From Lachnoclostridium sp. UBA1434 (lineage in GTDB: Bacteria; Bacillota; Clostridia; Lachnospirales; Lachnospiraceae): 9,011 bases of DNA. Below the pieces are notes generated by a model, which had not been told where the DNA came from, searched no databases, and saw only the letters and a list, made by a program, of their open reading frames with translations. Position numbers and translations under genes: made by a program. The DNA is taken from the NCBI GenBank assembly GCA_002329645.1, contig DCTS01000005.1, positions 7,595 to 16,605 of the forward strand, read 5' to 3'. Within the stretch, counting starts at the first letter, position 1. Each line of letters starts with the position of its first letter. Positions 1 to 6,244 of this stretch are shown in pieces.

Positions 1-1276
1 GGTAGGAAGATTTCTGGGATATTATTACGGGAAGGAGCACAAAGCCAGAATTGTATTAGGCAAGGATACCAGAAGATCCAGTTATATGTTTGAATACGCA
101 CTTGCAGCAGGACTTACCGCAAGCGGCGCCGATGCATATCTTCTTCATGTTACAACCACACCCAGTGTTTCACATGTGGTAAGAACCGAGGGATTTGACT
201 GTGGTATTATGATTTCGGCAAGCCACAATCCCTTTTATGATAATGGCATAAAGATAATCAACAGCGCCGGCTACAAGCTGGAAGCAGAGGTTGAAGAGCT
301 GATTGAAGAATACATAGACAGTAAAGAGGATACAATACCATATGCAAAAAGAGAAAATATTGGAAGGACTGTGGATCATGCCATAGGCAGGAACAGGTAT
401 ATAGGATACCTCATATCCCTTGCCACCAGATCCTTCAAGGGAATGAGAGTCGGCCTTGATCTTGCCAACGGTGCTGCCACAACCATAGCCAAGGGTGTAT
501 TTGATGCCCTGGGCGCCAAGACATACGCAATCAGTGCTGATCCTGACGGAACTAATATCAATAGCTGCTGCGGATCCACTCACATAGAAGGCCTGCAGAA
601 ATTTGTGGTGGATAACGCTCTGGATGTGGGATTTGCCTACGATGGTGATGCTGACAGATGTATGGCGGTGGATGAAAAGGGCAATATTGTAGACGGGGAT
701 ATGATAATGTACTTATGCGGAGTATATATGAAGGAACGCGGCGAGCTGTCCAATGATACCATCGTTACTACCGTAATGTCCAATATGGGGCTTTACAAGG
801 CCCTCGACAAAAAGGGAATCAAATACGAGAAGACTAAAGTCGGAGATAAATACGTATACGAAAACATGCTTGCAAACGGACATTCATTAGGCGGGGAGCA
901 GTCAGGCCATATCATATTCAGCAAGCTGGCAACTACGGGTGACGGAATACTGACTTCCCTCAAGGTTATGGAAGCCATCCTGGAGAGTAAGGTCAGCTTA
1001 TCGGAGCTGCATAAGGACCTGAAGATATATCCGCAGCATATAGAAAGCGTAAGAGTTAAGGATAAAAAGGCCTTCAGAGAGAATGCAGCTGTAGCGGAGG
1101 TTATCAGTCAGGTTGAGAAGGAGCTTGGAAATGAAGGCCGGATTCTGGTTCGTGAAAGCGGAACGGAGCCTTGTATCAGAGTAATGGTGGAAGCAGGAAC
1201 CAGGCAGCTCTGCCTCGAAAGCGTAAACAAGGTTGTAGCAGCCATGAAGGAGCAGGGACTTACCGCAGCCGAATAA
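1..1276 (+). CDS. glmM: Phosphoglucosamine mutase GlmM (5' partial)
   Basis: The enzyme interconverts glucosamine-6-phosphate and glucosamine-1-phosphate in the cytoplasm, on the way to UDP-GlcNAc for peptidoglycan. The reading frame is open from base 2, 28 codons before the first in-window ATG (86), and those codons read family-like sequence (GKDTRRSSYM). The true start is therefore upstream; by comparison with E. coli GlmM about 30 residues are missing. The alpha-D-phosphohexomutase motifs occur in order: the phosphoserine loop ISASHNP with catalytic Ser at 221-223, the metal loop DGDADR at 641-658, the sugar-binding GGEQSGH at 890-910, and the phosphate-binding RESGTEP at 1151-1171. ISASHNPFYDNGIK and GGEQSGHI favour GlmM over phosphomannomutase or phosphoglucomutase. 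It ends with TAA, and no terminator hairpin is visible before the tig promoter. Confidence 0.9.
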   Translation, partial: VGRFLGYYYGKEHKARIVLGKDTRRSSYMFEYALAAGLTASGADAYLLHVTTTPSVSHVVRTEGFDCGIMISASHNPFYDNGIKIINSAGYKLEAEVEELIEEYIDSKEDTIPYAKRENIGRTVDHAIGRNRYIGYLISLATRSFKGMRVGLDLANGAATTIAKGVFDALGAKTYAISADPDGTNINSCCGSTHIEGLQKFVVDNALDVGFAYDGDADRCMAVDEKGNIVDGDMIMYLCGVYMKERGELSNDTIVTTVMSNMGLYKALDKKGIKYEKTKVGDKYVYENMLANGHSLGGEQSGHIIFSKLATTGDGILTSLKVMEAILESKVSLSELHKDLKIYPQHIESVRVKDKKAFRENAAVAEVISQVEKELGNEGRILVRESGTEPCIRVMVEAGTRQLCLESVNKVVAAMKEQGLTAAE

Positions 1277-1320
1277 ACTGATCATATGGAAAATAAATAA
1301 TAGCATTTACAGATATACTA

Positions 1321-1329
1321 TGTTATAAT
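1321..1329 (+). promoter_or_regulatory. Extended -10 promoter of the tig-clpP-clpX operon
   Basis: A perfect TATAAT at 1324-1329 is preceded by the TGn extension (TG at 1321-1322). A -35 box at the usual 17-bp distance is poor (TAGCAT, 1301-1306), which is common for extended -10 promoters. Transcription would start near 1336 and give a leader of about 100 nt before the tig ATG. The call rests on consensus match and position only. Confidence 0.6.
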
Positions 1330-1436
1330 ATACTAATGTCAAAATACCTGCAGCTAAAATATGGCATATGGATGGTTCATACGGTTATATTAATACATGG
1401 CAGTCAGGTACATAAAACAAGGAGGAAATTACAGCA

Positions 1437-2729
1437 ATGAGTTTACAGATTGAAAAACTGGAGCATAATATGGCAAAGCTTACTATAGAGGCTTCAGCTG
1501 AAGAATTCGAAAATGCCATGCAAAGGGCTTTCCTTAAAAACAGGAACAAAATAAGCATCCAGGGCTTTAGAAAAGGGAAGGCACCGCGTGCCATGATAGA
1601 AAGAATATACGGACCCGGCATCTTTTACGAGGATGCTGCGAATGAGCTGATTCCTGATGCATATGAAAAGGCTGCTGGTGAAAGCGGGCTCGAGATAGTA
1701 TCCAGGCCGGAGATAGACGTGGTTCAGGTAGAAAAAGGCAAGCCCTTCATATTTACAGCAGAGGTTGCCGTTAAGCCGGAGGTAAAGCTTGGGCAGTATA
1801 AGGGTATAAAGGTGCAGAAGAGGGATGCAGAGGTTACCGAGGATGAGGTAAATGCCAAAATCGACAGGGAAAGAGAGCAAAATGCAAGAATTATTACTGT
1901 GGATGACAGGCCGCTTCAAATGGGGGATATTGCGGTTATAGATTTTGAAGGCTTTGTTGACGGCGAAGCATTCGAAGGAGGCAAGAGCGAAGGCTACTCC
2001 CTTACACTGGGCTCTCATTCATTTATTGATACTTTTGAGGAACAGCTTGTGGGGATGTCAAAGGGTGATGAAGCTGAGATAAACGTCACCTTCCCCGAGG
2101 ATTATCATGCATCCGATCTGGCAGGAAAGCCGGCTATGTTTAAGGTGAAAATCAACGAAATCAAGGTAAAGGAGCTTCCGGAGCCTGATGACGATTTTGC
2201 ACAGGATGTATCCGAATTCGATACCCTTGAGGAATATAAGGAAAGCATAAGGGCATCCATAAGGGAAGATAAGGAAAAGGATATAAAGACAGCCAAGGAG
2301 AATGAAGTTATTGAAAAGATAATAGAAGACTCCGAAATGGATATTCCGGAACCCATGGTAAACGATCAGGTAAGGATGATGGCGGAGGACTTTGCCCAGA
2401 GAATTCAATACCAGGGGCTTACAATGGAGCAGTATTTTCAGTTTACGGGCACGGATGCCAGGAAGTTCCTTGAGAGCCTTAAGCCCCAGGCATTGAAAAG
2501 GATTCAATCCAGACTGGTCCTGGAGGCAATAGTGAAGGCTGAGAATATCAGTGTGACTGATGAGGAGCTGGAAAAGGAATTAACCGACATGGCAGGCAAA
2601 TATAATATGGAGCTTGACAAGCTGAAGGAAATGATCGGCGACCATGAGAAGGAGCACATCATGGAAGATATTGCAATAGAAAAGGCCGTTGACCTTGTTG
2701 TGTCGGAAGCCAAAGAAAGTAAAAAATAA
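1437..2729 (+). CDS. tig: Trigger factor (ribosome-associated chaperone, peptidyl-prolyl isomerase)
   Basis: Trigger factor binds ribosomal protein L23 at the exit tunnel and shelters nascent chains; it also has prolyl isomerase activity. The 430-residue length is normal for the family. The N-terminal ribosome-binding domain (about 1-125) carries the signature GFRKGKAP at 43-50. The FKBP-type isomerase domain covers about 160-245 (GDIAVIDFEGFVDG at 163-176, then the LGSHSFIDTFEEQLVGM segment). The rest is the highly charged helical C-terminal chaperone domain. The start is supported by AAGGAGG at 1419-1425, 11 nt upstream. It is the first gene after the extended -10 promoter and is followed 75 bp later by clpP, so co-transcription with clpP and clpX is likely. 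Nothing in the protein looks abnormal. Confidence 0.97.
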   Translation: MSLQIEKLEHNMAKLTIEASAEEFENAMQRAFLKNRNKISIQGFRKGKAPRAMIERIYGPGIFYEDAANELIPDAYEKAAGESGLEIVSRPEIDVVQVEKGKPFIFTAEVAVKPEVKLGQYKGIKVQKRDAEVTEDEVNAKIDREREQNARIITVDDRPLQMGDIAVIDFEGFVDGEAFEGGKSEGYSLTLGSHSFIDTFEEQLVGMSKGDEAEINVTFPEDYHASDLAGKPAMFKVKINEIKVKELPEPDDDFAQDVSEFDTLEEYKESIRASIREDKEKDIKTAKENEVIEKIIEDSEMDIPEPMVNDQVRMMAEDFAQRIQYQGLTMEQYFQFTGTDARKFLESLKPQALKRIQSRLVLEAIVKAENISVTDEELEKELTDMAGKYNMELDKLKEMIGDHEKEHIMEDIAIEKAVDLVVSEAKESKK

Positions 2730-2804
2730 AGTATGAGCAGACATTTGCAATAGAGGGCACGGTAATTCCGGCCGCAAAATATGTAAACAGAAGGAGGATT
2801 AAAT

Positions 2805-3386
2805 ATGAGTTTAGTGCCTTATGTCATAGAGCAGACCAGCCGTGGAGAAAGAAGCTACGATATTTACTCCAGGCTGTTAAAGGACAGAATTATATTCCTG
2901 GGGGAAGAGGTTACAGATACAACTGCAAGCCTGATAGTTGCCCAGATGCTGTTCCTTGAAGCCGAGGATCCCGGAAAGGATATTAACTTTTACATCAACA
3001 GCCCCGGCGGTTCTATACCGGCAGGGATGGCAATATATGATACAATGAACTACATTAAGAGCGACGTATCCACCATATGCATAGGTATGGCAGCAAGTAT
3101 GGGAGCTTTCCTTCTGGCAGGCGGAACCAAGGGCAAGAGATTTGCATTGCCTAATTCCGAGATAATGATTCATCAGCCTTCGGGAGGAGCAAGAGGTCAG
3201 GCTACCGATATTAAGATTGTGGCTGATAACATAATTCGCACAAGGAAGCGCTTAAACGAAATACTGTCACAGAATACCGGCAAGCCGCTTGAGGTCATTG
3301 AAGTAGATACCGAGAGGGATTATTATATGACGGCCAATGAGGCCAGGGAATACGGTATAATAGATGATATTTTAGTACACAGGTAA
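2805..3386 (+). CDS. clpP: ATP-dependent Clp protease proteolytic subunit ClpP
   Basis: This is the serine peptidase that forms the double-heptamer degradation chamber and works with ClpX, encoded next. The 193-residue length is typical. The catalytic triad is visible: Ser98 in GMAASMG, His123 in MIHQPSGG and Asp172 in TERDYYMTANEA. The handle and oligomerisation region (GARGQATDIKI) and the SPGGS oxyanion-loop motif (66-70) are present. The N-terminus (SLVPYVIEQTSRGERSYDI) matches clostridial ClpP and supports this start, as does AAGGAGG at 2791-2797, 7 nt before the ATG. No convincing separate promoter or CtsR operator is seen in the 75-bp gap after tig. Confidence 0.97.
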   Translation: MSLVPYVIEQTSRGERSYDIYSRLLKDRIIFLGEEVTDTTASLIVAQMLFLEAEDPGKDINFYINSPGGSIPAGMAIYDTMNYIKSDVSTICIGMAASMGAFLLAGGTKGKRFALPNSEIMIHQPSGGARGQATDIKIVADNIIRTRKRLNEILSQNTGKPLEVIEVDTERDYYMTANEAREYGIIDDILVHR

Positions 3387-3397
3387 AATGCTATGGC

Positions 3398-3435
3398 TGC
3401 GGTTAAAAGCCGCTTAACATCGCCTTTCATGGCGA
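3398..3435 (+). other. Intercistronic hairpins before the clpX ribosome binding site
   Basis: The 62-bp clpP-clpX gap holds a perfect stem TCGCC/GGCGA (3420-3424 with 3431-3435, loop TTTCAT) ending two bases before the clpX CGGAGG. Just upstream are two mutually exclusive pairings: GCGG/CCGC (3399-3402 with 3410-3413) and GTTAA/TTAAC (3402-3406 with 3414-3418). No T-run follows, so this is not an intrinsic terminator. It may be an RNA processing or translation-tuning element; that role is inferred. Confidence 0.35.
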
Positions 3436-3448
3436 AACGGAGGTAATA

Positions 3449-4744
3449 ATGGCAGGTAAAGTAGAAGACAGGAAACAGATAAGGTGTTCCTTTTGCAATA
3501 AAACTCAGGATCAGGTCAGAAAGCTGATAGCAGGGCCGGGTGTTTATATCTGCGATGAATGCATAGAAATATGCAGTGAGATTATCGAGGAGGAATTCGA
3601 CTCGGATCCCGCAGCCAATACCGACATTAATCTGCTTAAGCCTGTCGAAATTAAAAGCTTTCTTGATCAGCACGTAATCGGGCAGGAGGAAGCCAAAAAG
3701 GTGCTTTCCGTATCCGTATACAACCACTATAAGAGGGTGCTGGCTGAAAAGGACCTGGATGTAGAGCTGCAGAAAAGCAACATCCTTATGATCGGACCCA
3801 CAGGCTCCGGCAAGACCTATCTTGCACAGACACTGGCCAAGCTGCTGAATGTGCCATTTGCAATAGCAGATGCCACCGCGCTTACCGAAGCCGGGTATGT
3901 GGGTGAAGATGTGGAAAACATACTCTTGAAGCTGATACAGGCAGCCGACTTTGATATCGAACGTGCTGAATATGGCATTATATATATTGATGAGATAGAC
4001 AAGATAACCAGAAAGTCCGAGAACACCTCGATAACCAGGGATGTATCGGGGGAAGGTGTTCAGCAGGCATTGCTCAAGATTCTTGAAGGGACAGTAGCCT
4101 CGGTTCCTCCCCAGGGAGGCAGGAAGCATCCCCACCAGGAATTTATCCAGATTGACACCACCAATATACTGTTTATATGCGGAGGCGCATTTGACGGACT
4201 GGAGAAGATAATCGAAGCGCGAATCGGACAGAAGGCAATCGGCTTTAATGCCAACATTCTTGACAGCACGAAGAGAAACATCGGTGAACTGTTCCGTCAG
4301 GTTATGCCTCAGGATCTTATAAAATACGGACTTATTCCTGAATTTGTGGGTCGGGTTCCCGTATGTGTCGCTTTGGATGCCCTTGACGAGGAAGCCCTTG
4401 TAAAGATTCTGACCGAGCCTAAGAACGCCATTGTCAAGCAGTATAAGAAGCTTTTTGAGATGGATGGCGTAGAGCTGGAATTTGATGAGGAAGCCCTTGT
4501 GGAGATAGCCCAGCAAAGCCTGAAGAGGAAGATAGGTGCAAGGGGATTGAGAGCAATCATAGAATCCGTTATGATGGACTCAATGTTCAACATCCCTTCC
4601 GATACCAGGACAATTAAATGTGTTATAACAAAGGATTCGGTGCTGGGCACAGACAAGCCGAAGCTCATTCTTTCAGAAGAGAACATTGCAAGAAAGCCTA
4701 TAGCAAAGCGTACATCCAAGAAGAGCAAGGGAGAAATTGCTTAA
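3449..4744 (+). CDS. clpX: ATP-dependent Clp protease ATP-binding subunit ClpX
   Basis: ClpX is an AAA+ hexameric unfoldase that recognises tagged substrates and threads them into ClpP. All expected parts are visible in 431 residues. The N-terminal zinc finger has Cys13, Cys16, Cys35 and Cys38. Walker A is GPTGSGKT at 116-123 and Walker B is IIYIDEID at 177-184. The pore-1 loop is GYVGE at 149-153 and the pore-2 RKH motif is at 225-227. The IGF loop that docks on ClpP is at 264-266, and the sensor-2 GARGLR is at 363-368. The intact IGF loop and the neighbouring clpP indicate a working ClpXP pair. The start follows CGGAGG at 3438-3443. The tail is Lys-rich (KRTSKKSKGEIA). It is probably the last gene of the operon, since a terminator-like stem follows. 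Confidence 0.97.
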   Translation: MAGKVEDRKQIRCSFCNKTQDQVRKLIAGPGVYICDECIEICSEIIEEEFDSDPAANTDINLLKPVEIKSFLDQHVIGQEEAKKVLSVSVYNHYKRVLAEKDLDVELQKSNILMIGPTGSGKTYLAQTLAKLLNVPFAIADATALTEAGYVGEDVENILLKLIQAADFDIERAEYGIIYIDEIDKITRKSENTSITRDVSGEGVQQALLKILEGTVASVPPQGGRKHPHQEFIQIDTTNILFICGGAFDGLEKIIEARIGQKAIGFNANILDSTKRNIGELFRQVMPQDLIKYGLIPEFVGRVPVCVALDALDEEALVKILTEPKNAIVKQYKKLFEMDGVELEFDEEALVEIAQQSLKRKIGARGLRAIIESVMMDSMFNIPSDTRTIKCVITKDSVLGTDKPKLILSEENIARKPIAKRTSKKSKGEIA

Positions 4745-4761
4745 ATCTCATAATGATGGTT

Positions 4762-4825
4762 TAAAGGGCTGCAGATACTATATTAATGTATTTGAATCAG
4801 CCCTTTATATATCTGCTTATTTTTT
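4762..4825 (+). terminator. Likely intrinsic terminator after clpX
   Basis: A perfect 10-bp inverted repeat TAAAGGGCTG/CAGCCCTTTA (4762-4771 with 4798-4807) encloses a 26-nt loop that can pair internally (ATAC/GTAT). T-rich sequence follows and ends in TTATTTTTT at 4817-4825. A second perfect 7-bp repeat, GCAGATA/TATCTGC (4771-4777 with 4810-4816), sits directly against the T-run and interlocks with the first. The position 18 bp after the clpX stop fits an operon terminator, though the T-run lies 9 nt beyond the main stem. Confidence 0.7.
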
Positions 4826-4863
4826 GAATATTATATAACTATTAACTGACGAGGAGCTGACAT

Positions 4864-5475
4864 ATGATTGTTAAGAGCTGCAATCTTGAAACAGTATGCG
4901 GAATAACAAGCAAGCTTCCTGATAATGATAAGCCGGAGATTGCATTTGCCGGGAAATCCAATGTTGGGAAGTCCTCTCTTATTAATGCCCTTATAAACAG
5001 AAAATCATATGCAAGGATCTCATCCCAGCCGGGGAAGACTCAGACCATAAATTACTATAATATCAATGATATGCTCTATTTCGTGGATTTACCCGGATAT
5101 GGCTATGCAAAGGTTTCGGAGACCACCAGGGTAAAGTGGGGCAGAATGGTGGAAAGGTATCTTAAGCATTCCCGGCAGCTAAAGAGCATACTCCTGCTGG
5201 TGGATATCAGGCATGAACCCTCGGCAAATGACAGAACCATGTACGAGTGGATAATAAGTCAGGGTTACCGGCCGGTTATCATAGCCACCAAGCTGGACAA
5301 AATCAACCGAAGCCGGAAGGATGAGCATATAAAAATGATCCGGCAGGGCCTGGGAGCCGAAGCCGGTACAAAAATACTCCCCTTTTCATCAGTGACGAAA
5401 CAGGGGAGGGATGAGCTGTGGTCATATATCGAAGAGCTTTGCGGCCTTAATGAAAATAATCAATCATCCGATTGA
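4864..5475 (+). CDS. engB: Ribosome biogenesis GTPase EngB/YsxC/YihA
   Basis: This TRAFAC-class GTPase is needed for large ribosomal subunit assembly in Firmicutes. The 203-residue protein is of normal size. The G motifs are visible: G1 GKSNVGKS at 30-37, the switch-I TQT segment at 59-61, G3 DLPGYG at 75-80, G4 TKLD at 142-145 and G5 FSS at 174-176. The GYGYAKV and VKWGRMVERYL segments are characteristic of EngB rather than Era or Der. The start follows GAGGAG at 4851-4856. It lies downstream of the clpX terminator-like stem. An AT-rich stretch (4827-4840) could hold a -10 but no good -35 is evident, so it may depend partly on readthrough. Its last 16 bp overlap the convergent DUF4364 gene. 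Confidence 0.95.
   Translation: MIVKSCNLETVCGITSKLPDNDKPEIAFAGKSNVGKSSLINALINRKSYARISSQPGKTQTINYYNINDMLYFVDLPGYGYAKVSETTRVKWGRMVERYLKHSRQLKSILLLVDIRHEPSANDRTMYEWIISQGYRPVIIATKLDKINRSRKDEHIKMIRQGLGAEAGTKILPFSSVTKQGRDELWSYIEELCGLNENNQSSD
5460..5475. repeat. Perfect inverted repeat forming the overlap of two convergent stop codons
   Basis: TCAATC/GATTGA arms (5460-5465 with 5470-5475) flank a 4-base centre. The outer three bases of each arm are the stop codons: TGA of engB at 5473-5475 on the plus strand, and TGA of the DUF4364 gene at 5462-5460 on the minus strand. On the minus strand the hairpin is followed by TTATTTT, so it may act as a weak terminator for the DUF4364 transcript. No T-run follows on the plus strand. 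Confidence 0.7.
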
Positions 5476-6014
5476 GCGCCATAAGAATCATTGTTTTGAT
5501 CAAGCAGTACTGACATGAGGTATGAATATACCTCGGAGCTTTTAGCCCGCCAGTTGCTGCACAGTCGGGATGCTTCTTCCTCCGTGGGGACGGTGAGAGT
5601 GAGATCAATAAGGGTGGTATCCATCTCCTTAACGGAAAGATGTGCGGCAAATTCATCGTTTTTCAGCTGATAATAATAAGCGGGCGAGGAAACCTCGTTA
5701 TGCAGCTCGTATTTATTATCCTTAAGATATGCATCAATATCCTCCTTAATACCTGAGGATATGTTATTCTGAAACAGACGCAGGGTTTCCCTGCCGCTAT
5801 CCGAGATCTTATAAAGCGTGCTGTTTCGAATTGTTGTACCCTGGATATATTCGTCATCAAGCAGTTCGGAGATAATTCTTTGAAGGTTGAAGTAATTGGT
5901 ATACTCCTTTTCAAGCATGAAGTCGGTAAGCTGTGCATTAGTAAGCGGGAAGTTGACCCTGCTCAGCATATAAAGCAGCATAAGCTTATACAGCATTGAA
6001 GTATCCGATTGCAT
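5460..6014 (-). CDS. DUF4364 family protein, winged-helix regulator-like
   Basis: The 184-residue protein resembles the clostridial DUF4364 family, which has no established function. The N-terminal half (about 5-80) reads as a winged helix-turn-helix: MLYKLMLLYML, then FPLTNAQLTDFMLEKEYTNYFNLQRIISELLDDEYI, then the wing-like TTIRNSTLYKISDSGRETL. The C-terminal half (about 105-172) looks like an alpha/beta domain of the kind that could bind a ligand or partner. No transmembrane or signal segment is seen. The start is set by a strong AAAGGAGG on the minus strand just upstream. It has its own promoter, back to back with the rho promoter, and converges on engB. DNA binding and autoregulation are inferred from the fold and position. 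Confidence 0.85.
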   Translation of the reverse strand: MQSDTSMLYKLMLLYMLSRVNFPLTNAQLTDFMLEKEYTNYFNLQRIISELLDDEYIQGTTIRNSTLYKISDSGRETLRLFQNNISSGIKEDIDAYLKDNKYELHNEVSSPAYYYQLKNDEFAAHLSVKEMDTTLIDLTLTVPTEEEASRLCSNWRAKSSEVYSYLMSVLLDQNNDSYGAQSDD

Positions 6015-6058
6015 AGCGCACCTCCTTTAGCATTTGCAGATTACTATTTGATAATATA

Positions 6059-6087
6059 ATAATATCACCGCCATTTTTGTAAATCAA
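6059..6087 (-). promoter_or_regulatory. Promoter of the DUF4364 gene
   Basis: On the minus strand TTGATT (6087-6082) and TATTAT (6064-6059) are separated by exactly 17 bp, and TGA precedes the -10 as an extended -10. Transcription would start near 6052, giving a leader of about 38 nt that contains the strong ribosome binding site. Confidence 0.65.
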
Positions 6088-6097
6088 CATAAAATAC

Positions 6098-6126
6098 TTT
6101 TCATTCCCAGAATTTAGGTGTATAAT
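6098..6126 (+). promoter_or_regulatory. Promoter of rho
   Basis: TTTTCA (6098-6103) and a perfect TATAAT (6121-6126) are spaced by 17 bp. This predicts a start near 6133 and a leader of about 112 nt. The -35 lies only 10 bp from the -35 of the divergent DUF4364 promoter. A second TATAAT at 6138-6143 lacks a good -35. Confidence 0.6.
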
Positions 6127-6157
6127 ATTAACAGGTATATAATAGGATTGTCTATGG

Positions 6158-6205
6158 CTTAAACCTCACAGATTTGTTTCTTAATCATTTCTATCAATCA
6201 TTCCG
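6158..6205 (+). promoter_or_regulatory. C-rich, G-poor rho leader, possible rut-like region
   Basis: By hand count this 48-nt part of the predicted rho leader has 12 C and 3 G, and it is rich in YC steps with little obvious structure. That composition is what Rho loads on. rho genes are known to be autoregulated by Rho-dependent attenuation in their leaders in E. coli and B. subtilis. A similar role here is inferred. Confidence 0.3.
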
Positions 6206-6244
6206 TTAGAGAATCCGACTTTTTAGAAAAAAGGAGCTGAAAAA

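Noticed and set aside
1338..1343. GTCAAA in the tig leader as a CtsR heat-shock operator
   Set aside because: Only one half-site is present; the second GGTCAAA at the required spacing is missing. No CIRCE repeat was seen either.
2745..2782. TTGCAA in the tig-clpP gap as a clpP promoter
   Set aside because: No -10-like hexamer stands at 16-18 bp; the sequence there is GC-rich.
3323..4516. Long open frame (397 codons) on the minus strand across clpX
   Set aside because: It lies antisense to a clpX with every family motif, has low-complexity Cys/Tyr-rich translation, and lacks a ribosome binding site or known domain.
6138..6143. Second TATAAT as an additional rho promoter
   Set aside because: There is no acceptable -35 or TGn extension; the upstream TATAAT at 6121 is better supported.
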